Below the pieces are notes generated by a model. It saw only the letters and a list, made by a program, of their open reading frames with translations. It did not search any database and was not told the DNA's origin. Both the position numbers and the translations under genes were made by a program. From Dioscorea cayenensis subsp. rotundata (Eukaryota > Streptophyta > Magnoliopsida > Dioscoreales > Dioscoreaceae), in the NCBI RefSeq assembly GCF_009730915.1, contig NC_052474.1, positions 5,491,501 to 5,555,500 on the forward strand: a stretch of DNA of 64,000 bases, in the 5' to 3' direction. Numbering within the stretch: position 1 is the first letter of the stretch; each line of letters starts with the position of its first letter. Of the stretch, positions 52,601 through 64,000 are shown piece after piece.

Positions 52601-52779
52601 AAAAAAGTAGTAATATTTCTTCCTGTGCGTGCCAAGGACTGAAAGGAAATAACATTAAAAATATGGTTGAGAAACATAATTAACTATTTTGAGGGGGTTC
52701 AAAACGTAAAATGGCCAAAATTTTAGTACTATAATGAAGTGCCGTGCTGTCATAGTTAGCTATCGGATCCGAATCCGAC
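49685..52779. other. AT-rich intergenic region upstream of the first NPR1-like gene
   Basis: The first 150 bases are GC-rich promoter of the CCCH pseudogene (a CCG run encoding the poly-Pro start lies just inside it at 49629-49655). The remainder is AT-rich with TA runs near 50145 and 50960. Two W-box cores, GTCAA (TTGAC on the minus strand) near 51834 and TTGACC near 51857, lie about 0.9 kb upstream of the NPR1-like start. No gene is seen. Confidence 0.5.
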
Positions 52780-55697
52780 ATGGAGCTCAGCCACTCGGCG
52801 GTGGCGACGGCACTGTCGGACACGGCGACGAGCGCCGCCGGCACTGCCGCCGCTGATGAAGCCCTTCGCCGACTCTCCGACAACTTCGCCACCCTCCTCC
52901 ACTCGCCGGACCTCGCCGACGCCTTCATCATCGTTAAAGGCGAACCCGACCATTCGATCCCCGTCCACCGCTGCGTTCTCTCCGCTCGTTGCCCCTTTTT
53001 CAAGGGTTTCTTCTCCGAGATACCAAAAGGAGAAGAAACTAGGATTGAAATGAAGGAGCTCGTGACGGAATTCGAAGTCGGGGTTGATGCTCTGAATGCG
53101 GTTCTGGGCTATGTTTACAGTGGCCGTGTAGGGCTGCCGCCGGGGGAACCCATTAAGTGCGCTGATGAGGACTGCCGGCACCGTTGTTGTAAACCGGCTG
53201 TGGATTTTGAGCTTGGGGTGCTCATCACGTCGTCAAAGTTTGAGATTTCTGAACTCGTGAGCTTGTATCAGGTTGGAGCTTTCTGCCTTTTGATGTTTTG
53301 TTTAATTATGACATTTCGAATTGGGTTTTTGTTTCAAGATTGCTTTTTTAAGGATGGTTTTTTGTTTTTTGTTGTGATCGGATATGTATTGCTTGATTTT
53401 GGAGGAAAGGGAGTGTCTTTTTTTGGTATTCTTTTGATTGGCCTTTTATGGTTTCATATGCATTTCGACTTTTTGCATGGTTGGTTTATTTTTAGAGATT
53501 TAGCTTGATTTAGAATTGGTTTCTGAGAATTGAATTGATTTCAATTTGCTGTTGGAATTGGTTTTGGTTGGTTTTCAGTGTCTGAGTTTCTTCAAAATAG
53601 CCTTCTGATTATGTTTTTGAGTGGGTTTTGAACTTTGTATTGTTAATGTATTGCTGGCATACCTTTGACTGCCCTTTCTGGTTAATTTGCATTTTGACTC
53701 TATATATGCTCAGTTTCTGTTTGAGGCTTTGTTCTGCAATAAGATGTTCAAGTGGATTTGTGAGATTGACTTTGAGTTAAAATTGCCTGCTGGGACGTTT
53801 TATTTGCTTCAAAATGGTCTTTTGATTATTGTTTTGTGAACTATAGGCTTCTATTGAAACTATATTACTTTGGTGCTTACCTTTGATTGCCCGTATTGTT
53901 TAGTGTTTGATCCGCACCTTTTTTGTGATTTGTTAGAAGTTAATGGTTGCTATAACTTGCTTTATATATATATATATATATATGTAGTTATCAGTTTTAG
54001 GATGTCTTATTAATATTTATCAGCAGTGGAGATGGATTTTCTTGTTATAAGTTGCATTTTACCACATTCTGTGTATTTGAAGCCAAACAGTTGATCTAAC
54101 TTCTTCTTATTGCAGCGGCGGCTCTGTGATGTTCTTGAATCTGTAGTAATAGATGATGTACTGCGGATTCTCTCAGTGGTTCATATGCGCAGCCATTCCT
54201 GCATGAACTTGTTTACCAAGTGCATTAAAACTGTGGCCCATTCTGAACTTGAGACACTGACTCTTGAAAAAGCATTGCCCAAATATGTTGTCGAACAAGT
54301 AATGGATTTGCGACCTAATCCACCGCCCTCTGAACCCCAAAGCGCTGATTCCTTCAATAACCATGTGAAGAAATTATACAGTGCTCTTGACTCGGATGAT
54401 TTTGAATTAGTTGAGCTACTGCTTGCTGAAAGACGCACCTCACTCGATGATTCTTGTGCACTACATTATGCTGTTTCTCATTGTCATCATAAGATTGTAA
54501 AGAGGATTCTAGATCTTGAATTGGCAAATGTTAATCATAAGAATAGCAGGGGTTACTCTGTGCTTCATTGTGCTGCTATTCGTAAAGAACCTGAAATTAT
54601 CATGTCTATTCTAAACAAGGGAGCTCGATCATCTGAAACTACACCGGACGGAAGGAAAGCACTCCAGATTTTCAAGAGACTTACTAAATATGTGGACTAT
54701 AAGAGACGAGGTGATGAAGTGAAGTCTATTTCCAGAGACCAATTATGCATCAGGATGTTAGAGCAAGCTGAAATAAAAGATTCGGTTGTTGGAGAACCTT
54801 CAGTTTTTCATCCAGTAGCTGGTGATGATCTTCATGATATGTTGTCATACCTTGAGGATAGAGGTAAGAAGTCTATTTCACAGCTCGCCATTGTTTTGGT
54901 TCTACTGCAGCTATAATCTTGTATTATTTTTTTTCTTTGAATTAGTATTATTATGCTTGTTGTCTGTCTAGGAGTGAAACCTACTTACTACTCAGAGTGT
55001 CAATGCCTATTTTACTTCTTGATGTAGTTAACTTGGCAAGGAGCTTATTCCCGCTGGAAGCAGAACTCGCCATGGTAACAGCTGAAGGAGGTGGTACTAT
55101 GAAATTTTTTGTATCTACAACTCTGGATGAAACACAAGAACAAAAGCTATCACGGAAGAAAGCCCTATGGGAAACAGGTATCCTCTGTCAGCTGATTTTC
55201 GATCTCTTATATAGACACATATACAAGCGAGAGAACTGATGTGCTGTTTCTCATCGCCTTGAAACTAACCATGCATACTTAACATTAAGTCTCCTTTTTT
55301 TTTGTTTAAATTGTGTGAATACAAACATAAGCAAGAACATCAATGTATTTCTTCTCATCTCATATCCATCATCCTGAAACTAAATATCTATTTTCAGTTA
55401 ACATTGTGAGATTCACAATGGTTACTGATGAATGTCAAACTACTGTGTCTTAATGCAGTGGCACTTGGGAGACGGTACTTCCCCCGATGCTCTACATTTC
55501 TTGACAACTTATTGCATGACACACAGCTTATGGAAACTGGAACGGAAACCAGAAAAGAAAGATTTCTGGAAATCCTTGGTGAGTTTGGGGCCGCCTTGTT
55601 GGAAGATAAACAGGAAAATGCCACATCAGCCTTGATTCTATCATCATCTGCATCGGCACGCAGGGGCAAAAAGAAGGCTGCTAGAACTAGAAGATGA
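52780..55697 (+). CDS. NPR1-like salicylic-acid immune co-receptor, copy 1
   Basis: Four exons: 52780-53271, 54116-54863, 55028-55177 and 55459-55697, giving 542 residues. An N-terminal BTB/POZ domain (DAFIIVKGE, VHRCVLSAR) keeps the Cys equivalent to NPR1 C82 and is followed by the zinc-binding patch CADEDCRHRCCKPAVDF. Ankyrin repeats cover about 250-370 (SALDSDDFELVELLLAE, ALHYAVSHCHHKIV, RGYSVLHCAAIRKEPEI). The NPR1-type C-terminal region follows (LEDR/VNLARSLFPLEAELAM), keeping the Arg that corresponds to the salicylate-binding R432 of NPR1, then VALGRRYFPRC. The end is basic (ARRGKKKAARTRR), as in NPR1 nuclear-localisation tails. It most resembles rice NPR1/NH1. NPR1 moves to the nucleus and activates TGA factors. 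The linker before the last exon is about 20 residues shorter than usual and lacks VDLNxTP. Confidence 0.93.
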
Positions 55698-57498
55698 TAC
55701 ATATATATGTGTGTTGGGAATTGGATCACTGTGATAATGAGAACCTGAACGATGCTTGAGATTTAAGTGGAATAATTGTTTTTGTATTATAGCAGCACTG
55801 TTTATGTATACGGTCATCTATATGGGCACATGCCAAGTCCGCAAGATTCTCTTGATGTCCTATGCAGCCTCTTATGCAGATGTTGCATACTTCCCCACAT
55901 GGTTTTTTGGATGCAATATGAGGTCTTATATGCGGTCGTGAGACTGTATGTTTGCTCGTATGTTTTCCTAAACCTTCAAACAAAGTTTCAAAAACACTTC
56001 AAGCTTCCTTTGAGCGTTAGAATGGAATACAAATCAACAAGATAAAATAACGACGCGATTTTAGTGTGGAAAATCCCTTCAAATCAACAATGGGATAATA
56101 AGAGGTCTTTTTAGATACAACTAGAGGATTACAACAAGAAGACATTAATAAGTTAAGAATATATTCTGAACGACACATACATCATCGAAATGATTGATAG
56201 TAATAATGATATTAAGAAGAGATCAAAATAAAATCAAACCAGTCAAGTTAGGACTTAGGAGAGCTACCTGCAAGGATTTACTACCCAAAATTTGAACAAC
56301 ACATACATTATCATCTAAATGATGGATAATAATAATGCCAACTGATTGTCTTGCTTGCTCAACCTTAACCCCTTTTTTTCCTCCTGTTCTTGGTTTTGTG
56401 CCCTCTTTCTTGCTTTATTTTGACCTCTCTCACTCTTTCATCCTCTCTCTTTCTGTATTCATTAACTTGGCAAATGACCACTTTGCCCTTAAGTGGATTC
56501 ATAGTTGATGTAGTTTTTTTTTCTTTTTCATTTAAGTACGGGACGGAACCTAACTTATTTTTTTTTAGCTCACAAATGGGTTGAACCCAACAATATAGAT
56601 GTGTACAATGTGTTTCAAGCTATGTTCTTCTCTGGTTTTGAACTTATTCTAGTTATCTTTCAGGTTTCATCATGAAGAATAAACATGACGTGAAGTTAAA
56701 TGTAAATTCACACACTTAGAAGTTCCATTTATGAAGATATATATATGTAATTTCATGTAATTAGTCTTTTACTACTTAACTGATTTATGTGACGCAACCC
56801 ATGAAGCTCCTAACTCCAAAAAAAGCAAAATTTGAATAACTTTTGGTGTAGGTCAAGCGAAGTCTAGAGTTTCACTTCTCCAGAGAAGCGGTTTCGAGTG
56901 TTCCGTCTTAACTTATCTCTCCTTCGGGCGAAGATTAGTCATCAGTGGCATGTGCACCCCCAAAGAATTTCTCTCTTTTCTTTAAGGGTCTCTTTTCTTT
57001 TTTGTTTCTGCTTTTGTATTCCCACTCCTGGTGGTTTTTTGTTTTATGAGCATCAACTATTGGAATCTTTCCAAATTTCTGGCTTATTTACCTCTAGCTA
57101 CAATTGAGTAACTCAATCTAAATTAAATTAATAAAATATTTTCTTTAATTTTATTAATTTTGAAAAATATTTATAACTTTCGATTCTTAATCTATTTTTG
57201 AAAGACTTGAGTAACATTGATTTAGCAAGATATTTTTTATCTTTTTAAATATTTGGCAAGTATTTTCATATGCATACACACACAAACTTGTAGTCTCGTA
57301 GTCTCATATACTTGTATACATATTATTTACATTTTCCATGCCACCAACTGTTAAATAAATAAAAGTTAAAACATGGGTTGAAACGCAAATGGAATACTAT
57401 AATTTATAAAGGGGCAAAACGTAAAATTCCCTAAAAGCATACACTCATTTGCGTTCTATCATCGTCCGCTGTCGGATCTATCAGAATCCAAATCCGAC
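55698..57498. other. Spacer between the two NPR1-like genes
   Basis: No gene is seen. A roughly 120-bp segment recurs imperfectly (GAACRACACATACATYATC at about 56166 and 56292). The last 100 bases before 57499 resemble the region before copy 1: both have AAAACGTAAAAT and GAATCC..ATCCGAC-ATG-like phrases, so the gene duplication included the proximal promoter. Confidence 0.6.
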
Positions 57499-60400
57499 AT
57501 GCAATACAGCGACTCTACGATGCTTTCGGACTCGGCCACCGCCGCCGCCGACGAGGCCCTTCGTCGGCTCTCCGACAACATCGCCACCCTCCTCCACTGG
57601 ACGGACCACGCCGACGCCTTCATCATCGTCAAAGGCAAGCCCGACCTCGCGATCCCCGTCCACCGCTGCGTGCTCTCCGCGCGTAGCCCCTTTTTTCAGC
57701 GTCTCTTCTCCACGATCCCTAAAGGGAAAGAGCCGAGGATTGAAATGGGTGTTGTCGCGAGTGGATTCAACGTCGGAGTTGATGCTCTGCATTCGGTGCT
57801 CGCCTTTGTTTACAGTGGCCGTGCTGGGATTCCTCCGAGGGACGCCTGTGTGTGCGTCGATGGGGATTGCCTGCACCTTTGTTGTCGCCCGGCGTTGGAT
57901 TTTGCTCTTGGAGTTCTCTTCACGTCGTTCAAGTTTGAGATTTCTGAGCTCGTGAGCATTTATCAGGTCGGAGCTAGCTTTCTGGTTTTTATGGATTTTG
58001 AGGTTTTGTTCTCAAGTATGCAATTTTTGAAGTGCTTTTGGATAGTTTTCAGTTATTATGGTTTTGCTTGGTTTTACTTTTTGGTGAGTGTTTCTATGCA
58101 CTTTTTCTACTCTATTTCTGCTTGGATTCTGTTTGAGGTTCTGTTTAACTATGCAATCTATGTGGTTTTTTCAGAGATGGATTTGCTTCAAAGTCGTCTT
58201 TTGAGGTGGTTTTGTATGCTTTTGAATGATTTGTTTTGCTCCAAAATGAACTTCTGGTTATGCTTTTGAGTGGTTTTGAGCTTTGTATTTGGATACGTAC
58301 CTGCTGATATACTAATGACTGCTCTTTTTAGTTACTGTTTAATCACCATTTTGACTCTCTCTGTATGCTTGGGGTTTTGTTCTAGTATACATTTCGAAGG
58401 GGTATTCTCACTTGTGTGACATTGAGTTTGAGATTAAAAGTGCTTTCCAAGAGATTTTGATTCGCTTCAAAATGGCCTTTTAATAATGGTTACTTTTGAG
58501 TGGTTTTGAACTGTGAGCTTGTTCTTGAAGTTTAGTGTTTGATTTACAAACTTTGTGAATTACTGGAATTTAATGATAGTTAGTAGAGGTAAAATAAGGT
58601 TGGATCTGTTTGACGTTGAATAGAATTTCTTCCCTCATTTATGTCTTAAAAGTTCTTTTTATTCGAAGACAAATCATCACTCAAACATTCTGATTGCAGG
58701 AACACCTCCTTGAAATTCTTAAAAATGTAGTAATAGAGGATGTTCTGCTGATTCTCTCTGTGGTTAATATGTGCAATGATTCCAATGATTCCTGCAAGAT
58801 ATTGTTTACCGAGTGCGTTAGGATTGTGGCTGATTCTGACCTTGACATGCTGACACTTGACAAAGCATTGCCTGAAGATGTTGTAAAACAAGTGATAAAG
58901 CTGAGGCCGACGAGTCCTGTATCTCTCGGACCTCAAAGGCCTGGTTTTCCCAATGCCAATATGAAGAAAATATATAGTGCTCTCGATTCAAACGACTTTG
59001 AATTAATTGAAATGCTGCTAGCAGAGGGGCACACATCTCTGGATGATGCTTGTGCATTACATTACGCTGTATCTTACTGTCACGAAAAGATTGTGACGAC
59101 AATTTTAGATCGTGGAATGGCAGATGTTAATCGAAGAAATGCCAGGGGTTACACTGTGCTTCACTGTGCTGCTATCCGTAAAGAACCGGTAATTATCATT
59201 TCTGTTCTAGCTAAGGGAGCTCGACCATCTGAAGTTACGCCAGATGGGAGAACCGCACTCCAGATTTTAAAGAGACTTACAAAATATGTAGACTACAAGA
59301 GGCCAAGTGATGAAGTGAAGGCCTTTACTGATGACCACTTATGCATTGACATGTTAGAGGAAGCTGAAAGAAAAGATCCACTACTCAGAGAACCTTTTGT
59401 TTCTCATCCAGTGGCCGGAGAAGATCTCCGTGATTCCTTGTTGTATCTTGAGAATAGAGGTAATTCTATTCAGTTTAGATTTTTGGTTTTTAGTTATGAC
59501 AATTGTAAATCATTTCACATCTTGTCCTTGCAAATCATACTTGGAAGCATTGTGCTCTACCTACCATTAATCTTGAATATTTTTCCTTTGAAATTTGTTT
59601 CTCAACTATTCCTGAACTGATTCTGTGTAGCTGCTAATATGAACTGTTCACTTCTTAATGTAGTTATCTTTGCAAAATTCTATTTCCCGTTTGAAGCAAA
59701 ACTCGCAATGAAAATTGCTGGAGTGGATGGTACTTTGGAATTTGTTGTATCAACTAGTCTGAGTGAAACACGAGAAAATCTACCCCGGAAGGAAGCACTA
59801 TCAAGAACAGGTAATCCTCTGAGCTTATTAGCTTCTTTTTTACCCCCGGCTTTTTGGCTCTTATATCTATGATTATATCCAGTGCAAAATCAGTCATGAA
59901 GCATATTTTCATGCTTTTACATTTTGAAAACTTTGAATAGTTTGATCTATTGGTAATTTGGGTTTTACACATTGCCTTGTGATTCATAAGACCAACATTA
60001 CTGAGACTTTGTGTACATCTCTAACAAGGCTTTGTTAGCATTACAGCATTCATTTGTATGATTGTGTAGATTGGTAAAATGCCACCTTTACTTTCTATTT
60101 AGACTCACACGATCCACTGAATTCAAAAGGAATTTGCATGGCTGATGTCTCTTGTAAGAAACTAATATCAATAATTTTCTTTTTACTCTCTTATATGAGC
60201 ACAACACAAATAAGATCATTGACCGATTGTCTCTCATTTATATGAACACAAAAACAAACTTTGCCATCCTTTGTACAATTTATTTTCAATCTCATATGTG
60301 AATACATACACAAATATTGTTTTCCTTCTTGCCATAATTGTCAAACTTCTTTTATGTGTTTGTCCATGCAGTGGCACTTGGCAGATATTTCTTTCCACGA

Positions 60401-60505
60401 TGCTCAGCGGTTCTTGACAACTTGCTGGACAATGAAGGTGAGTTAAATGAGCCTGAACAGAGAAGATACCTTGAAATCCTTGCTGATATTTCAATGGCGA
60501 TATAG
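57499..60505 (+). CDS. NPR1-like salicylic-acid immune co-receptor, copy 2, short C-terminus
   Basis: Four exons at the same positions and phases as copy 1: 57499-57966, 58700-59459, 59664-59810 and 60372-60505, giving 502 residues. The BTB domain (DAFIIVKGKPDLAIPVHRCVLSAR) and the zinc patch CVDGDCLHLCCRPALDF are followed by ankyrin repeats (SALDSNDFELIEMLLAE, ALHYAVSYCHEKIV, RGYTVLHCAAIRKEP) and LENR/VIFAKFYFPFEAKLAM, keeping the R432-equivalent Arg, then VALGRYFFPRCSAVLDNLL. The protein stops at LADISMAI, so the Ser-rich and basic tail of copy 1 (about 30 residues) is missing; nuclear targeting and transactivation may differ. Position, shared introns and shared promoter phrases show a tandem duplicate. 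Divergence across the coding region looks substantial, so it is not a very recent event. No stop or frame break is seen inside. Confidence 0.92.
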
Positions 60506-61476
60506 AAGCACACATCGACCTTAGCTTGATCTTCATTTAATAATTTTTCACTCAAGGACTGAACCAATACTGCAGGGCGATGATGTATATATATATATGT
60601 ATATATGTATATAGTTGTGCAATGTGTTTTGTATCTGGTTTTCTGCAGTTATCTTCATGAACTTGCTTGGTTTTTGTATATTTTCAGGTTGTTTTTGGTA
60701 CAGTACAATAATACATGTGAATGAATCTGAAACCAAAGTTGGTGTAAATATATAATTGTACTGGGTTAATCTTGTCATTTACCTGTTTCTGCATGCATTA
60801 AATGCTGGATTTGTTGCCAAATTTCTTATTTGCAGTTTTCACCCCCTGTAATTACTGATGAAACACCCGTCAATATTATTTCCACTTTTACATATAACCA
60901 TGTAAAATTTGTAATTTTTTAAACGACCTTGTGAGGTTTTATGATAAACATATATATATATATATATATATAATTGCAACATGAGTTATACACTCATACA
61001 AAATTTTAATAGCTCATACATACGTGGAAATACAAACTGTCACGTAACTATAACATGTGGATTTTTTAAATAAAGCATGGCGTGAATATAATTTTATTTA
61101 TTTATTTATTTATTTATTTATTATTATTATTATTATTATTTTGCATATTTTAAACTTGCAACGATTAGTAATTTATTATAAATGAGGGGGTGGAATATAA
61201 ATAAAAATATAACGAGGGAAAATCCGTAATTATGAGAGGGATGTAGATAAAAAATATCCTATCGGATTCGGGTAAAATCCGACCCGCTAAGGGGCAGCAC
61301 GCGTGTTGGTGCCTTCGCAGTTGGTAGTCATCGAACGCAGCGATTCGAATCGCTTTTCATATGTAAAATCAAAAGAAACTCGCATTGCTTTTTGTTCTTC
61401 TTGATCGGTGGAACTCTTCGATTTCTTCTACTTGTTGTTCTTGTGGTCCTTAATCCTTCTCTTTCTAAGCCAATCC
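60506..61476. other. Spacer with promoter of the next gene
   Basis: TA runs occur near 60585 and 60950, and a TTTA then TTA run at about 61091-61140. Near 61260 a small inverted repeat (TCGGAT ... ATCCGA) and a GC-rich patch precede the plus-strand gene and may be in its 5' UTR. No coding region is seen. Confidence 0.5.
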
Positions 61477-62768
61477 ATGGATGAATCACTTGCAGGTATT
61501 CCTTCATTCTTTTTCTTTTTTTGTCTGGACTTTATCTTTTCTTCTTTGAAGTTCTTTGTTGGTTCTGAGAATATTAGCAAGCATTTGTTATGAAAAACAA
61601 CTTTTCGTTGCTTTTTTGTTGTGTGTATGTGTGTGTATTGGATTCGAGATGAATGAAAAAGTTAAGTTTTTTCAAGCAACTGGGGAATCTAGCTTGTGGA
61701 AAATGTCCTCATAATTGGTTTTTTCTTTGTAGTTTTTTTCTGGAATTGTTGTTGATAAAGATTAGGTCTTTTTCGATGCGGAAGACTGTTGTGTTTCTTG
61801 TTTTTGTTACTTTCAATCAAATTGGTAAATTTAGGTGTGAAAGTTCTTTTTTTTTGAACTAATGGGAAGAATTGAGATTCATTTGCAGTGCTGTTTGTTT
61901 ACTACATTGGTAATAGTATTGAAAAGCTGCTCTCTAAATAAATAAATAAATAAACAAATAAATTCCAAGAATTTAGCATATATTTTCAATGTTTTCAATT
62001 CAAATGTCTGGTTGTCATCAGGGGATGTTTCACAAATGAAAATGTCTGAGAAGAAATTAGATCTTTGTCTATTTGAAGACTGTTTTGTTTCTTGTTTTTT
62101 TGGACGTGGAAACTTACTTTTGATGAAAAGATTCTGTTTTTCAAATAAGGGTAGGATCAACATTCATTGGCAGTATTAAATGTTGAATGAATTGGTATGT
62201 AAGACATCAAAAGCTTCTTTTTTGATCAAGTTTCCTACTTTTGTTAGTGTTAAATCTGAAGAATTTCAGATCCATTTTCAAAGTTTTCAACTCACTTGTC
62301 TGATTGTCATCCGGTGATTTTTCCCAAATGAAAAGATCTGAGTTTCATTTTTAATGTTTCTGTATTTAAATTTCAAATGTCTGATGTATCATTTTTATTG
62401 AATTTACATAGTGATTCTAATTTCTTGTTTATCTCTTGTTGAAATGGATAGAGAAGGATGTGAAAGCTCCTAATTTGATAGAAAGAGCAAAGGAGGAGAT
62501 TGAAGCAATCATGCATAGGGAGAAGAAGCATAATAAGGAGACTCATGGAATGCGTGATGACATCGATGAGACTACACCTATCGACGAGATTAAAGGCCCC
62601 AATGTCTTCGAAAGAGCAAAGGAGGAGATTGGGGCCCTTGTAGAAACTATTCATTCAAAGAAGGAGCATGATCACCAAATGCATTCAGAGGATCGAAAGG
62701 GCTTTTGGGAACTTCTTGGTAGAAGTTTTGAGAAATTTTGCTCTCCGTTTACTCCAAAGCGAGATTGA
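61477..62768 (+). CDS. Small plant protein with duplicated PNxxERAKEEI motif, unknown function
   Basis: Two exons, 61477-61495 and 62452-62768, join in phase (GCAG/GTATTC ... GGATAG/AGAAGG) and give 111 residues starting MDESLAEKDVKAPN. The motif APNLIERAKEEIEAI (about 12-26) recurs as GPNVFERAKEEIGAL (about 53-67), each followed by a His/Lys-rich charged segment. The protein ends with FWELLGRSFEKFCSPFTPKRD-like residues. It is soluble and charged, with likely helices and no signal peptide or membrane span. I recall similar uncharacterised proteins in other plants but know no function. The very short first exon (six codons plus one base) is supported by the phase and the ATG context. Confidence 0.75.
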
Positions 62769-63566
62769 TTTTCAAATGAAAGAACATTGGTGTTTGCTTG
62801 TGTTGTATCTTGGATGAAAATGCTCTTGTTGTGTATCTTGGTTTGCTTGTGTTGCATACATTGGTGTTTATATGAATGAGAATTTTGTTCATGATTTATA
62901 TTTGGGACTCATTTCCTGAAGCTGTAGATCATTAACAGTAATTAATTTCTGGATATCCAGAGTGCATATCATTTGCTTTTTATTGTCTCTTGTTGTTTGC
63001 TTGTGTTCTGTATGTTGGTTTTTATGAATGAAAATTTTGTCTGTGGTTCATATTGATATTCATTTCAGGGAGCAGTGAAAAAACTTCTTATCATTGCAAC
63101 ACTAAACATCCATGTTTATGACTGAAACTTTGGGATTCAGTTCAGGAAGCAGAGAAATTTCGATGTTAAGATTTTTAACCGGAATGGAAAAGAATTGTGT
63201 TGCAACAACACCACATGATACTTGGAATGAAATAAATCAATGTCTTCGGTTGTTATATGAATCCATTCCTTATAACATGATTGCAAGGTTATTCATCTGT
63301 TCAGCAGTACCAAATGTCATTTGAACATGTGTGCCTTCGATTATTAGGTTCAGTCTCACATAAGGTATAAATGCAGAAATGAAGATACAGGGCGATACCG
63401 ATACTAAGAATACGATACTTTAAGGATTCACTCAATCCAAACATATATTTTCCCAATAAAACATGCATTTGTTTCCTGTAGGCAATGTTCTTCATCTAAA
63501 ATGCAGAAATATTCAACAGAACCAGTGATGAGAAATACAAACTTTTTCACAAGAGTTTGGCATTCT
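62769..63566. other. 3' region of the plus-strand small gene and spacer
   Basis: Two related stretches with TTGCTTGTGTT and GTTTTTATGAATGARAATTTTGT phrases (near 62805-62890 and 62995-63045) show an imperfect local duplication of the 3' flank. No gene is seen; the frame at 63112 has no recognisable feature. Confidence 0.5.
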
Positions 63567-63794
63567 TCAAAGAACACAAGCTTTCATCTCATCCTTCGGT
63601 TTCCCCGGGAACCCAGCGGCACTACATGCAGCTTCACACTTGATGCCACATTCCTCGAATCTGCTAATCTTCTCCTTCTGGCAGTATTTCATGCATTCAC
63701 AGTAACAATTCTGGCCAGCATCCCCCCTGCTCACAAAAGACATGAACAAAATCATGCACATGAAAATCAATGGCGCCATATTCTTAGATGCCAT
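63567..63794 (-). CDS. Secreted cysteine-rich peptide
   Basis: The chosen ATG (63794) gives 75 residues with a clear signal peptide (MASKNMAPLIFMCMILFMSF, cleavage likely near GDA/GQ). An upstream in-frame ATG at 63830 would place charged residues before the signal, so it is less likely. The mature part holds eight cysteines: CYCECMKYC, then ECGIKCEAAC, then a final C near the end (KAC). The paired CX3C spacings (CMKYC, CGIKC, CEAAC) recall thionin-like or hairpin-type peptides, but the family is not certain. Likely roles are antimicrobial or signalling, by analogy only. It appears to be a single exon within the window. Confidence 0.7.
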   Translation of the reverse strand: MASKNMAPLIFMCMILFMSFVSRGDAGQNCYCECMKYCQKEKISRFEECGIKCEAACSAAGFPGKPKDEMKACVL

Positions 63795-64000
63795 TATCTT
63801 CTTGCTATCCCAATCACTGGTTACAAACATTGCAAGAATTTGATAACTAAATAAGAGAAAAGAAATTAAGAAAAGAAAAACAGTTGTTTGAAATGGTCAA
63901 AAGCTTAGTTTGAAACTATTTTTGGTTAAAATCTATTTTAAACAACAGAATGAAGGAAATACACTAAAAATAGAACACAGTTAGAACTTGGAACTCATTT
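63795..64000. other. Upstream flank of the cysteine-rich peptide gene
   Basis: AT-rich, without recognisable features. It probably contains the 5' UTR and promoter of the minus-strand peptide gene. Confidence 0.4.

Overview
This is plant nuclear DNA. It is AT-rich and full of microsatellites, and its genes are multi-exon with GT-AG introns and belong to plant-only or plant-typical families (LBD, IDD, HOTHEAD-type GMC oxidoreductase, NPR1). The NPR1-type proteins look, from memory, closer to rice NPR1/NH1 than to Arabidopsis NPR1, so a monocot is my best guess; the species cannot be fixed. There are no organelle, bacterial, CRISPR, tRNA or rRNA signals. Exon models were built by hand from splice signals, reading phase and remembered family sequences, without alignment software.

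Layout: 0.3-1.1 kb (-) LBD22/27-like transcription factor. 2.8-7.6 kb (-) ten-exon CWF19L1-like CCCH/CwfJ splicing-associated protein with one U12-type AT-AC intron. 8.3-8.4 kb a likely old SINE; 8.8-11.1 kb (+) exon-like pieces of an unknown transcript. 14.1-17.9 kb (+) HOTHEAD-like oxidoreductase with a GC-AG intron. 23.6-24.9 kb (-) IDD zinc-finger factor. 29.3-33.8 kb (-) P4-ATPase (lipid flippase) of the ALA4-7 type with a garbled stretch in a normally conserved region. 35.3-36.4 kb (-) small conserved-looking protein of unknown role. 39-40.9 kb a diverged, internally duplicated repeat of no recognised family. 44.5-49.7 kb (-) decayed CCCH zinc-finger gene (C3H7-like) containing seven tandem copies of a segment of about 60 residues. 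52.8-55.7 and 57.5-60.5 kb (+) a tandem pair of NPR1-like immune co-receptor genes with identical intron positions. 61.5-62.8 kb (+) small protein with a duplicated motif. 63.6-63.8 kb (-) secreted cysteine-rich peptide.

The genes do not form one pathway; this is ordinary eukaryotic gene order. The functional cluster is the NPR1-like pair: the second copy lacks the basic C-terminal tail found in the first, and both have a shortened linker before the last exon. Points most worth a second look are the AT-AC intron inside a splicing-related gene, the repeat-bearing CCCH pseudogene, the NPR1 pair, the frame-scrambled stretch of the P4-ATPase, and the unclassified repeat at 39-41 kb.
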